Assembly: GCA_965602945.1 (NCBI GenBank)
Contig: CBFDBC010000055.1
Location: 1 to 17,564, forward strand
Length of the DNA: 17,564 bases
Origin: JAUXEH01 sp965602945
Lineage (GTDB): Bacteria > Acidobacteriota > Aminicenantia > Aminicenantales > Aminicenantaceae
Direction of reading: 5' to 3'
Part shown: positions 6,025-13,773 of the stretch, one piece after another
Numbering within the stretch: the stretch's first letter is position 1
Layout of the letters: each line of letters opens with the position of its first letter
Program-made: the position numbers and the translations under genes
Notes under the pieces: generated by a model
What the model was told of the DNA's origin: nothing
Seen by the model: the letters and a program-made list of their open reading frames with translations, nothing else
Databases searched by the model: none

Positions 6025-8160
6025 TCAGAGGATACGGCGGGCATCGGAGACCGAGGGAAGCCCCTTGACACGCGTGAGTATCCTCTTCAACTGAGGTGCA
6101 CTGCTGATCTCCAGGGTGGCGAGCAGGGTCTGAAGCCGGTCCGTAGGGCTGATGCGGACGTTGGTGCCGAGGAGCCGTGCCTTTTCCTCCTCCACGACCT
6201 TGGCCACATCTTTGAGGAGCTTCTGCGAGCCGCCGCCCACGACCTGGATGGGTACGGAATATCCCCGGGTTCCCTCATCCCAGGAAACATCGGCCAGACG
6301 ATCCCGGTCCGGAAGCCGCCGGATGTTATGACAGTCCCGACGGTGTATGGTGATGCCGCGGCCCCGGGTGATGTATCCTGTGATCCGATCCCCGGGCAGG
6401 GGGCTGCAGCACCGCGCAACCCGGGTTAAAAGATCCCCCATGCCGGCGACCGTTACCCCAGTGGGGGTAACCTGGAGCGGTATGCTCTCCGGGACGGTCG
6501 GGGAGAGTCCCTCCTCCCGGGTCTTGGCCAGCCGGTTTCGGATATGTTCGGCGCTCAGCTTGCCCCGGCCCACCGCTTCCAGGAAATCCACGGCCCGGCT
6601 AAAACCGAACCGGACCGCAAGCTTCTCGTAATCGCGCACCCTCTCCCCCAGGCGTTTCAGGGTCCGGTCAGCCATTTCACGTCCCCGGGCTACGAATTCA
6701 TCCCTTTCCTGGCTCAGGAACCACAGGCGGATATCCCGGCGGGCGCGCTGCGTCCGGATGAATCCACGCCGGGGATTCAGCCAGTCACGGCTGGGGGACG
6801 ACTTTTTCCCGGTCTGAATCTCCACACGATCCCCGCTCTGAAGCTTGTGATCGAGGGTAACCATCTTCCCGTTGACCTTGACGCCCCGGCAGCGATGCCC
6901 CACCTGGGTGTGGATCGCGTAGGCGAAATCCAGGGGAGTCGCCCCTTCGGGGAGGGCCAGGATGTCGCCCTCGGGAGTCAAGACGAAAACGTCGCGGGCC
7001 AGGGGCACCGCCTGATCCGGCGGACCGGACTCCCCTTCCGGGAAAAGATCCCGCTGCCAGGCCAGCAGGCCCCGCAGGTAGGCGACCTTAGCCTCGACGC
7101 TGATATCACGGCCTGCTTTTTCCTTGTACATCCAGTGGGCGGCGATGCCCCATTCGGCCGTCCTGTGCATCTCCCCGGTGCGGATCTGGATCTCCAGAGC
7201 CCGGCCGCGGGGGCCTTGCACAGCGGTGTGCAGGGAGCGGTACATGTTGGGCTTGGGCACCGCGATATAATCGTCGTACTCGCCGGGAATGGGCGGCCAC
7301 AGACCGTGTACGATATCCAGCGCTGCGTAGCAGTCCTTAACCTCCTTTACGATGATGCGGACGGCCTGGACGTCATAGATCTCGGTAAAACCTCTATGGG
7401 TGGATTCCATTTTTTTGAAGATGCCGGTGATGTGCTTGGGACGGCCCGTGATCTGCCCAGAGATCCCGGCCTGCCGCATCGCGTTCTGCAGGGTCGTGAT
7501 TATGGCCCTGATCGTCCGTTCTCGGCTTTCACGCCGTTCCGACAGAAATCCTGAGATCTTAAGAAACTGCTCCGGCTCCAGCTGCTGCAGCGCCAGGTCC
7601 TCCAGCTCCCATTTGAAGCTGCGGATGCCCAGCCGGTCGGCCAGGGGTGCAAAGATGTGCAGGGATTCCTCGGAATTCTGATTCCGGACCGATTCAGAGA
7701 AAAAGGAGAGGGAATACATGAGGTTCAGCTGCTCGGCCAGACGGATCATCACCACGCGTACGTCATCCACCATGGCCAGGAACAGCCTGCGCAGATCGGG
7801 GGCCTTTTCCCTTTCCAGCCTGCCCCAGGATATCCGGTTCAAACGGGCCGTGCTCTCCACCAGCCGCGTGGTGTCTTCCCCGAACCGTTTCCTCAGGGTG
7901 GCGGGGGCCACATCGGTGACCTGGAGCAGATCGTGGAGCAGGGCTGCGGCTACCGCCGCCTCTCCCAGCTGCAGCCGCGTCAGGACCATGGCCGTCCCCA
8001 GGGCATGGTCGATGCCGGGAACCCCGGGAGCAAGCTCGTGACCTTCCAGGGATCCCGCCGCAAAGGAGTAGACCACTCGAAGAAACTCTGGATCACTCTC
8101 CGGGCTGTAGTTCAGCACCTGCTGGATCAGGGTATCAATGTTCATCAGACACTCGCCCAT
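6025..8160 (-). CDS. relA: RelA/SpoT-family (p)ppGpp synthetase, hydrolase domain apparently inactive
   Basis: Long RSH protein (711 residues) that makes (p)ppGpp from ATP and GDP/GTP in the stringent response. Domain order is degenerate HD hydrolase (about 45-150), synthetase (about 205-345), TGS (390-450), helical region, CC/zinc-finger-like domain with VARCCSPLPGD (582-591) and HRRDC, and ACT (about 633-711). In the hydrolase, His52 and His76-Asp77 remain, but HDxxED reads HDLLQV and the usual LADRLHNM reads LAEQLNLM (141-148), so the catalytic acid pair and other metal or catalytic residues are lost. The synthetase is intact, with DYIAVPKPNMYRSLHT and Glu323 in EIQIRT. It has EYDD at 294-297, the EXDD form seen in monofunctional RelA rather than the RXKD form of bifunctional enzymes. 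The start may instead be the ATG at 8145 (MNIDTL), as neither has a strong ribosome site. It lies 42 bases after the secreted-protein gene. Confidence 0.95.
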   Translation of the reverse strand: MGECLMNIDTLIQQVLNYSPESDPEFLRVVYSFAAGSLEGHELAPGVPGIDHALGTAMVLTRLQLGEAAVAAALLHDLLQVTDVAPATLRKRFGEDTTRLVESTARLNRISWGRLEREKAPDLRRLFLAMVDDVRVVMIRLAEQLNLMYSLSFFSESVRNQNSEESLHIFAPLADRLGIRSFKWELEDLALQQLEPEQFLKISGFLSERRESRERTIRAIITTLQNAMRQAGISGQITGRPKHITGIFKKMESTHRGFTEIYDVQAVRIIVKEVKDCYAALDIVHGLWPPIPGEYDDYIAVPKPNMYRSLHTAVQGPRGRALEIQIRTGEMHRTAEWGIAAHWMYKEKAGRDISVEAKVAYLRGLLAWQRDLFPEGESGPPDQAVPLARDVFVLTPEGDILALPEGATPLDFAYAIHTQVGHRCRGVKVNGKMVTLDHKLQSGDRVEIQTGKKSSPSRDWLNPRRGFIRTQRARRDIRLWFLSQERDEFVARGREMADRTLKRLGERVRDYEKLAVRFGFSRAVDFLEAVGRGKLSAEHIRNRLAKTREEGLSPTVPESIPLQVTPTGVTVAGMGDLLTRVARCCSPLPGDRITGYITRGRGITIHRRDCHNIRRLPDRDRLADVSWDEGTRGYSVPIQVVGGGSQKLLKDVAKVVEEEKARLLGTNVRISPTDRLQTLLATLEISSAPQLKRILTRVKGLPSVSDARRIL

Positions 8161-8202
8161 CGACCACTGGCTCGCCTCCGCCCGTGATCGTGTCTCTTGA
8201 TT

Positions 8203-9003
8203 CTACCAGAAGTGGAACGGGGCGGGAACCGGTACCTTTTCACCCCCGATGGCGAGTGTGACTGTGGCCGACACCGGTTTTTCCAGACCCTGAGGAGTTC
8301 GCTGATTGAACGTCACATGGATCTGCCTGAGCGGACGGAGGGGATTGATGGGGCTGGAAGGCTCATCCTTTCTCAACAGCTGGTTTGCCAGATGCACGGC
8401 CAGGCCCAGGGCACTCAGGATGGAGAAGGAATTGACCATGGGATCGCGGTGCGCGTCAGGGTTGAAGGGATCATAATTGCGCGGCATGGGGGGCAGCTCC
8501 AGATCAAAAGAAAGACTGCCCAGGGATCGCTTCCGGCTGGCGGCGACCAGCTGCTGTTCCACATACAGGGAGATCGTATACTCTCTCTCCAGGAGGCTCG
8601 GTGTGGTCACTTCGTCTGGTTTGACGGCCGGGTCCCCGGATTCCTGGTCGAGTTGAATATCAAGGACGAGCTCCTGCCGGTGCAGAGTCTCACCCGACTT
8701 GAGCTCCAGAGCATAGGCGTGTTCACCGGACGTCTCGAAAAAATCCGTGACATCCAGGGTGATCGCATTGAAGCCGGAATTCATGAGACCCGCATCCAGG
8801 ACCTCCTTTCCCCGGAGGAGCTTATAATAGGCGCTTCGGCTCATCTCCACGCCCAGGCTCAGAGAAGAAGGAGGGTGGGGACGGACCATCCGGGGGCCTC
8901 CCAGGATCCCGATATCTACTATCAGGGCCGGCAGCTCCTGGCTTCGCCCCGGGAGAGCCAGGGCCAGGAGGGCAAGTATCAAAGCGGCGATTCTGGTATT
9001 CAT
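8203..9003 (-). CDS. Unrecognised secreted protein, translationally coupled to the TonB-like gene
   Basis: I do not recognise a family. The 266-residue product starts with a clear Sec signal peptide (MNTRIAALILALLALALPGRSQ), with likely cleavage near residue 21 and no lipobox cysteine. The mature part is mostly beta-type sequence with alternating hydrophobics. A helix-prone stretch (about 190-212, NSFSILSALGLAVHLANQLL) falls late in the chain, and the protein ends in aromatic residues (APFHFW). There are no cysteines in the mature part and no catalytic motif that I can see. Its ATG overlaps the stop of the tonB-like gene as ATGA, which settles the start and suggests coupled synthesis. A periplasmic or outer-membrane partner of the TonB-like protein is an inference from that coupling only. 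Confidence 0.85.
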   Translation of the reverse strand: MNTRIAALILALLALALPGRSQELPALIVDIGILGGPRMVRPHPPSSLSLGVEMSRSAYYKLLRGKEVLDAGLMNSGFNAITLDVTDFFETSGEHAYALELKSGETLHRQELVLDIQLDQESGDPAVKPDEVTTPSLLEREYTISLYVEQQLVAASRKRSLGSLSFDLELPPMPRNYDPFNPDAHRDPMVNSFSILSALGLAVHLANQLLRKDEPSSPINPLRPLRQIHVTFNQRTPQGLEKPVSATVTLAIGGEKVPVPAPFHFW

Positions 9004-9917
9004 TTGCGTGCGAAAACGAGACGGATCTCCAGGCTGTTTTGGCTGTAGCTCCGGGGCAGCCGGGGTAGGGGCGAGCTGATCTCCAGCGCTTTCAAGGCCG
9101 CGGCCTGGAGCTCGGGGACCCTGGCCGGCGTGACCACCTCCGTGGACGCGATCCAGCCGTCCTTCAGGATGACCACCGAGATCTCGAACTCGTCCTCTTC
9201 CTGGTCGGTCGTCAGGTGCGGGACCTGCCATCTCTCCATGACCATCGCCACGGCCGTCTCGGCCCAGCGGGCGATCTCGACCTGCCGGGAAACGGCGTCG
9301 CTCGCGGAAGAGGCGGGGTCTCCTTCCCCTCCCCGGACCGCCGATGATCCGGGTTCGGCAGTAAAACGGGAGATCGAGGGCCGGATGTATCTGCTCAGAT
9401 CCGCGCGGGGTGTGGTGCCCCCCGGATCGGGATCGTATTCAAAACGGGGCAGGATCCGCTCCGGTGCGATACGGAAAGACAAATTCGGGGGAAGCTCGGC
9501 CCGCTCCTCGGGAGGAGGCCTCAGGTCGAAGCGATCCGCCAGATAGGGCGGGACTTCGATCCGCTCCGGCAGGGAGATCCTGTCACGGGATGGAACGGCA
9601 TCGTCGGCCAGAAGGGGGCGGATCACACTCGCCGCTGGCCGTGTCAAGACGGAAACGCCAGGATCTCTGTTCAAGTCCGGACCCGCAGCGGGCGCGGCCT
9701 GACCGGGAAACAGCAGCCGGTCGAGGGGAGGTGCGATGTAGACATCGCGGACGTAGGAGTCGAAATCCAGGACCTTGAGGGGAACATAGTACACGACCAG
9801 CAGCACCAGCACGAGAGCGTGAACGACCAGGGAGATTCCCAGGCTGACCGCCTTCTTGAGCCATCCGCCCCTCCGCCCGGGAGGAGAGGCTGATGCAAAA
9901 AGTCCGTTCTCGAACAT
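9000..9917 (-). CDS. TonB-family energy transducer
   Basis: Inner-membrane anchored protein of the TonB kind, which passes proton-motive energy from ExbB/ExbD to outer-membrane receptors. The 305-residue product has a short basic cytoplasmic end, one helix at about 24-44 with the SLVVHALVLVLL pattern typical of TonB, and a long Pro/Arg/acid-rich periplasmic linker (about 60-210). The C-terminal domain (215-305) shows AMVMERWQVP, a beta hairpin around ISVVILKDGWI, AALKALEISSPLPRLP and a final strand. It starts at 9917 with AGGGGAG four bases upstream. ExbB, ExbD and receptors are absent here. It overlaps the next secreted-protein gene by ATGA and begins 16 bases after the end of a frameshifted small gene. 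The TonB call is good, but which system it serves cannot be told. Confidence 0.85.
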   Translation of the reverse strand: MFENGLFASASPPGRRGGWLKKAVSLGISLVVHALVLVLLVVYYVPLKVLDFDSYVRDVYIAPPLDRLLFPGQAAPAAGPDLNRDPGVSVLTRPAASVIRPLLADDAVPSRDRISLPERIEVPPYLADRFDLRPPPEERAELPPNLSFRIAPERILPRFEYDPDPGGTTPRADLSRYIRPSISRFTAEPGSSAVRGGEGDPASSASDAVSRQVEIARWAETAVAMVMERWQVPHLTTDQEEDEFEISVVILKDGWIASTEVVTPARVPELQAAALKALEISSPLPRLPRSYSQNSLEIRLVFARK

Positions 9918-9933
9918 AAGGCTCCCCTACTTG

Positions 9934-10112
9934 TTAATAATGCCGGAGCGCCCCAATACGTTTCATCTCCGTGCTGCAGCTGTCGCTCACGGAAATCACG
10001 CGGGCTATCCCGCCGTCCCCGAGAAAACGGTTGACCATCTCGTCCAGTTCTTCAAGCTCCTCCCGTCATGGAAGATCTTCATGGGAGTGGCGAAGGTCTT
10101 GACTTTCGGCAT
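9934..10112 (-). pseudogene. Small conserved-looking protein gene (about 59 residues) with a single-base frameshift
   Basis: From ATG 10112, behind a strong CAGGAGGG, the frame reads MPKVKTFATPMKIFHDG and then runs to a stop at the wrong place. Moving to the next frame at the GGG run (10062-10064 on the plus strand as CCC) gives a fluent continuation, EELEELDEMVNRFLGDGG then IARVISVSDSCSTEMKRIG, ending ALRHY and TAA at 9934. One extra G would restore a 59-residue protein. The rejoined product is a compact soluble alpha/beta-type protein with no signal peptide. I do not know its function. It lies between the divergent redox fusion gene and the tonB-like gene, 16 bases before the latter. The break may be a true mutation, a base-calling or assembly error in a G run, or (less likely) programmed frameshifting. 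Confidence 0.65.
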
Positions 10113-10116
10113 GATT

Positions 10117-10124
10117 CCCTCCTG
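10117..10124 (-). promoter_or_regulatory. Ribosome binding site of the small frameshifted gene
   Basis: Minus-strand CAGGAGGG four bases before the ATG at 10112. Such a strong site would be surprising for non-coding sequence and supports a formerly or still functional gene. Confidence 0.65.
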
Positions 10125-10244
10125 TGGGATTGAAGTTTGCCCAGTGGTCCGATCCCGGACCACACACAATCATACCGCAAATGAATCCGGCAGGGAACGC
10201 TCGGGCTTGTCTTGCTCGAGGATTTTGTGCGAATATAGCCTCAC

Positions 10245-10253
10245 GAGGAGGGA
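10245..10253 (+). promoter_or_regulatory. Ribosome binding site of the reductase fusion gene
   Basis: GAGGAGGGA ends two bases before the ATG at 10256 and fixes the start so that the His-rich head is the true N-terminus. The spacer 10113-10244 separates divergent genes and should hold both promoters. A TTGTCT (10207-10212) followed after 18 bases by GAATAT is the best candidate for this gene, but it is weak. Confidence 0.6.
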
Positions 10254-10255
10254 TC

Positions 10256-11896
10256 ATGGAAGAAAGTCACGATCACGGTCACGACCATTCCGGCCACACG
10301 CATGGCAACGTACGGCTGGAGGAGATCCAGGCCCAGCTGAGCCAGGTCTTCGCCAAGCTTGAACATGAAGTCCCCCTTCACCTTTTCCTGTCGGACGACA
10401 AGGACTCCCCCTTCAACCAGGCCGCCCGGGAGATCCTCCAGACTATCGCCAAGATCTCACCCAGGATCCAGGTCAGCGAGCACACCATGGATGATGACCT
10501 GGCAAAAGAAAAGGGCGTCACCAATTCCCCCACCATCCTCTTCGATCCAGAGCATTACGGCCTGCGGTGGCTGGGCGCCCCCCTGGGTGAAGAAGGACGG
10601 ATGTTCATCGAGGCCCTGGTCATGCTGGGCAACCGGAAGAGCGATCTGAGCGAGCAGTCGCGCAGGATCCTGGACAGGATCACATCTCCGCGCCACGTAC
10701 GTGTGTTCGTGAGCATGACCTGCCCCTACTGTCCCCAGCAGGTCATGAACGTACTGAAGGCCGTAGTCGCGCGGCCGGACCTGGTCACACTCGACATCGT
10801 GGATGTCCAGTCCAATCCCGAGCTGACCGACCGTTTCTCGGCCTACAGCACGCCCATGACCTTTGCTGAGGATGAGCTCATCGGCAAAGGGGCCCAACCG
10901 GAGGAGCTGTTCCTGACCTCTTTGGAAAAACTGGAGGAACAGGCCATCTTCATCCCCGACGTGGATGCCGATGAGATCGAGACCGACCTGCTCATCATAG
11001 GGGGAGGGCCGGCCGGACTCAGCGCCGGGATCTATGCGGCCCGGGCCGGCCTGAATGCGGCCATACTTGAGCGGGGAGTGTTGGGCGGCCTGATCGCCAC
11101 CACCCCGGAAGTGGAGAACTATCCTGGGATCTCACACGTGGGCGGCAAGACCCTGGTGGAAATCATGGTGGCCCATGCCCTGGAGTACTGCCAGATCTTC
11201 CCGGGCGAGGCAGCGCTCAGTATCTCCGTGGGGGAACGCCTCGAGATCCAGACCACCAGGCGCCGTTTCAGCAGCAAGGTCGTGCTGTTGGCCACGGGTG
11301 CCGACCACAAGCATCTCAACATACCGGGCGAAGAGCGGCTGAGCGGCCGCGGGATCAGCTACTGCGCCACCTGTGACGGGCCCCAGTTTAGGGACAAGAA
11401 GGTTTTCATGGTGGGTGGGGGGAACGGCGCGGTCACAGAGGCCCTTCACCTAAAGAACATCGACGTGGACGTCACCCTGGTCCACCGCAGGGATAAGCTG
11501 CGGGCCCAGGAGCATCTGGCCAAAAAACTTCTCGCCGACAAGATCCCTGTGCTCTGGAACACCGAGTTGAAAGAGATCCGGGGAGATAAACGGGTGGAGG
11601 AAGTCCTGCTGGTCGACAACCGAACGGGAGAGACATCCACTGTGCCGGTCGATGGGCTCTTCATCTCAATCGGGTACCTGCCGGAGGTCGAGCTGGCCAG
11701 GCAGGCCGGAGTCGAGATCACGCCCGAAGGATACATCAAGAGCGACCGGCGGCACCGCACCAACGTCCAGGGCATCTACGCGGCCGGAGATGTGGAGGGA
11801 CAGTTCAAGCAGATCGTGACCGCGGCGGCCTATGGTTCCGAGGCGGCCATGGCCATTTTCGAGGACCTGGTCAATCCCTACTGGACAACCAAATAA
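10256..11896 (+). CDS. AhpF-like thioredoxin reductase / glutaredoxin-domain fusion with His-rich N-terminus
   Basis: Flavin disulfide reductase of 546 residues that should move electrons from NAD(P)H through FAD and a CxxC to an attached thioredoxin-fold module. Domains: a His-rich head (MEESHDHGHDHSGHTHG, six His), two thioredoxin folds in tandem (about 20-125 without CxxC, and 145-230 with C156-P-Y-C159 and a cis-proline STP at 198-200), then the reductase. The reductase has FAD site GGGPAG (249-254), redox CATC (370-373), nucleotide site GGGNGA (387-392) with HRRD (410-413), and closing GIYAAGD (506-512). This is the AhpF arrangement, but no ahpC is nearby, so the partner may be a peroxiredoxin elsewhere. 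The start at 10256 follows GAGGAGGGA; the upstream ATG at 10124 is rejected as it lies in the divergent spacer. It is transcribed away from the small frameshifted gene. Confidence 0.92.
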   Translation: MEESHDHGHDHSGHTHGNVRLEEIQAQLSQVFAKLEHEVPLHLFLSDDKDSPFNQAAREILQTIAKISPRIQVSEHTMDDDLAKEKGVTNSPTILFDPEHYGLRWLGAPLGEEGRMFIEALVMLGNRKSDLSEQSRRILDRITSPRHVRVFVSMTCPYCPQQVMNVLKAVVARPDLVTLDIVDVQSNPELTDRFSAYSTPMTFAEDELIGKGAQPEELFLTSLEKLEEQAIFIPDVDADEIETDLLIIGGGPAGLSAGIYAARAGLNAAILERGVLGGLIATTPEVENYPGISHVGGKTLVEIMVAHALEYCQIFPGEAALSISVGERLEIQTTRRRFSSKVVLLATGADHKHLNIPGEERLSGRGISYCATCDGPQFRDKKVFMVGGGNGAVTEALHLKNIDVDVTLVHRRDKLRAQEHLAKKLLADKIPVLWNTELKEIRGDKRVEEVLLVDNRTGETSTVPVDGLFISIGYLPEVELARQAGVEITPEGYIKSDRRHRTNVQGIYAAGDVEGQFKQIVTAAAYGSEAAMAIFEDLVNPYWTTK

Positions 11897-11968
11897 AAAC
11901 TGGGGGATGTTCCCCGGAGATCAGGGAATAAAACAGAGCATGGTCGGGTCTAACCCCATGGAACAATT

Positions 11969-12619
11969 GTGATTCAAGGGCAGACCCCAATCTCCTATTG
12001 GAAGCAAGCGAGGAAAAAACTGGACGACCGGAGCCTGATCAAGGAAACCCTGGACGGGGACAAAAATGCCTTCAAGGAGCTTGTGAAGAAGTACGAATCA
12101 CAGGTGGCGGCGACCGTGATCGGCATGCTGGGCCCGGGCCCGGAAGCCGAGGATGTCGGCCAGGAGACCTTCATCCGGTTCTACCGGGCCCTGGCCGGTT
12201 TTCGGGGAGAATCCTCGGTCGCGACCTATATCACGCGTATCGCCATCAACGTTTGCTACAACGAGATCAAGCGCAGGGGACGCCATCGGATGCAGTATGT
12301 CGCCGACGGGGAGGGGAAACTGGAAACGCTGGCCCACAATCCCGGGACCGAAAACAGGGACGCCATGACCCGCCTGGCCAACCTGGGGCTGCAGCGCCTG
12401 GACCCCAAATTCCGCTCCGTGATCGTGCTCCGGCTGATAGACGGACACACGACCCGCGAAACCGCCGAGATCCTCAGACTGCCGGAGGGCACGGTGCTCT
12501 CCCGGCTGGCTCGGGGCCAACAGAAGCTCAAGGAGATACTGAGTCACTATTATTATTCTAAAAATTCGGATCATGAAAACGGTAAAGACAAAAATGCCAT
12601 ATCGAGGGATGGACCATGA
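11969..12619 (+). CDS. ECF-type RNA polymerase sigma-70 factor (RpoE-like)
   Basis: Extracytoplasmic-function sigma factor of 216 residues that redirects RNA polymerase to stress promoters. Region 2 spans about residues 32-100: FKELVKKYES, then AEDVGQETFIRFYRAL as the typical region 2.2 stretch, then FRGESSVATYITRIAINVCYNEIKRR. Region 4 spans about 130-190, with LDPKFRSVIVLRLIDG and TTRETAEILRLPEGTVLSRLARGQQKL as the helix-turn-helix. A polar tail of about 25 residues follows. The start is uncertain: GTG 11969 is the only usual codon in frame after the stop at 11951 and has only GGAA before it. A CTG near 12020, behind GAGGAAAAAA, would also suit the family. Its TGA overlaps the next ATG as ATGA, the classic sigma/anti-sigma coupling. 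Confidence 0.92.
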   Translation: MIQGQTPISYWKQARKKLDDRSLIKETLDGDKNAFKELVKKYESQVAATVIGMLGPGPEAEDVGQETFIRFYRALAGFRGESSVATYITRIAINVCYNEIKRRGRHRMQYVADGEGKLETLAHNPGTENRDAMTRLANLGLQRLDPKFRSVIVLRLIDGHTTRETAEILRLPEGTVLSRLARGQQKLKEILSHYYYSKNSDHENGKDKNAISRDGP

Positions 12620-13029
12620 ACAAGAAAATTCATAGGCTTCTCTACCGGTCATTCGAATACCGGCTGAGTGAGAAAGAGCAGACGATCCTGGGGGAGGCCC
12701 TGGAAAGGTCGCCTGAGCTGCGGCTGGAAAAGGAGCGGATCCGGAGGCAGAGGGAGATGTTGTCTCAAGGGGCGGCTCTCTCATTCGGACCGGGTTTTGC
12801 CGACCGGGTGATGGGGCGGCTGGATGGTGCCGATATCGGTGCCAACGGCTGGGAGCTGTTTTATGCAACCCTGATCTCCCTGTTCCGGCGCTTCGCCATC
12901 GCTGGAGCCGTGACCCTGCTGATGCTCCTGTTTTACAACCTGAGTCTGGGCGACAAGCTCTCGTCGGAAGAGATATTTTTCGCTTCGGATGCGGCCCATG
13001 AAGAGCTGAGGCAGCTCCCCCTGTTTTGA
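12616..13029 (+). CDS. Candidate anti-sigma factor, cysteine-free, single membrane helix
   Basis: A 137-residue protein placed and coupled (ATGA) like an anti-sigma factor. It has a charged cytoplasmic N-terminal part with YRLSEKEQTILGEALERSPELRLEK, which resembles the helical start of zinc anti-sigma domains but has no cysteine at all, so the HxxxCxxC zinc site is absent. FGPGFADRVMGRL (about 57-69) is a pattern I associate with anti-sigma-like proteins beside ECF factors in Bacteroidota and relatives. One helix follows (about 93-108, IAGAVTLLMLLFYNLS) and then a short periplasmic tail of about 28 residues. It should hold the sigma factor at the membrane until a signal arrives, perhaps through the next gene's product. 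The role is inferred from position and topology. Confidence 0.75.
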   Translation: MNKKIHRLLYRSFEYRLSEKEQTILGEALERSPELRLEKERIRRQREMLSQGAALSFGPGFADRVMGRLDGADIGANGWELFYATLISLFRRFAIAGAVTLLMLLFYNLSLGDKLSSEEIFFASDAAHEELRQLPLF

Positions 13030-13042
13030 TGGAGAAAAGGAC

Positions 13043-13723
13043 ATGAACATCAAATCCAAGATCACGATCATCATCGTCATCACCCTGTTTATCGGAGTGG
13101 CCATCGGCGCCCTACTCAACCGGGCGCTCCTGCACCGGAGGATCGGAAGGACACTCGCCTGGGGGAACCCTGCCTCCATGACCGCCAACCTGGACCGGAT
13201 GCTGTCCCCGACGGATGAACAGTCTACAGAGATCCGCAGGATCCTGGACGAGCATGGTGCTGCGCTTCTCCAAATCAGAGAAGAGTCCATGCAGGAAACT
13301 CTGGAGGTCATGAAGTCGCTTGAAACCGCCCTGGATCCTATCCTGACATCGGAGCAGAGACGAAGGCTGAGCAGGCGGCGGTTCGGCCCGCGCGCATTCG
13401 GCAAGCCCGGCACCGGCAGGCCACCCGGCGGACGGCCGGAACGCCGCAGCTCAACAGGCACCGAACGTCTGGCCGGGCGGCTCGATCTGACTCCGGACCA
13501 GAAATCCCAGCTCAACGCTATCACCCGGCAGCAGAGTAGGCCCACATCTTTCGACGTCGGCCGGGATTCCTGGGATATCGAAGGTATACTGGGCCGCTGG
13601 ATCAACCGGCAAAAACAGCAGGATAAAGCTATCGCCGACATCCTGACCGAAGACCAAAAGCAGGAATACGAGCGAATCAAGCAGGAACGCAGGCAAAAGA
13701 TCCTCGACCTGCTGGAACGATAG
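13043..13723 (+). CDS. Membrane-anchored periplasmic LTxxQ-like (Spy/CpxP/CnrX-type) protein
   Basis: A 226-residue protein with one N-terminal uncleaved-looking helix (about 6-25, KITIIIVITLFIGVAIGALL) and a long, helical, Arg/Gln-rich periplasmic part. It carries two repeats of the pattern seen in Spy/CpxP/ZraP/CnrX proteins: LSPTDEQSTEIRRIL followed by LDPILTSEQRRRL, then LDLTPDQKSQL followed by ILTEDQKQEYERI. A Pro/Gly/Arg-rich hinge (about 113-145) separates them. The start at 13043 follows GGAGAAAAGGAC and lies 13 bases after the anti-sigma stop, so it belongs to that operon. CnrX-like anchored proteins control ECF factors through the anti-sigma partner, so a sensor role is a reasonable inference. 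There are no obvious metal-binding Cys or His clusters. Confidence 0.8.
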   Translation: MNIKSKITIIIVITLFIGVAIGALLNRALLHRRIGRTLAWGNPASMTANLDRMLSPTDEQSTEIRRILDEHGAALLQIREESMQETLEVMKSLETALDPILTSEQRRRLSRRRFGPRAFGKPGTGRPPGGRPERRSSTGTERLAGRLDLTPDQKSQLNAITRQQSRPTSFDVGRDSWDIEGILGRWINRQKQQDKAIADILTEDQKQEYERIKQERRQKILDLLER

Positions 13724-13729
13724 AATAGC

Positions 13730-13752
13730 TGCCGACATGGCATAGTTTTTTT
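13730..13752 (+). terminator. Possible intrinsic terminator after the sigma/anti-sigma/LTxxQ genes
   Basis: TGCC-GACAT-GGCA forms a short 4-bp stem and is followed by TAG and a run of seven T. The T run is the best in the window, but the stem is short, so partial read-through into the Spy-like gene is likely. Confidence 0.35.
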
Positions 13753-13773
13753 CTCCACACGCAATCTCTTTAA

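Noticed and set aside
6544..7554. 336-codon plus-strand open frame opposite relA
   Set aside because: Antisense to the conserved synthetase and TGS domains of relA; Pro/Gly/His-rich shadow with no recognisable domain.
10124..10255. Longer start for the reductase fusion at ATG 10124
   Set aside because: The extra 44 residues are encoded by spacer sequence that also serves the divergent gene, whereas ATG 10256 has a strong ribosome site.
10066..10257. 63-codon minus-strand frame in the divergent spacer
   Set aside because: It overlaps the small frameshifted gene in another frame, begins inside the start region of the reductase gene and has no matching ribosome site.
11901..11960. Small hairpins (GGGGA-TGT-TCCCC and a CATGG/CCATG pair) between the reductase and sigma genes
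   Set aside because: Stems of five pairs with no T run; they could fold but give no convincing terminator or operator.
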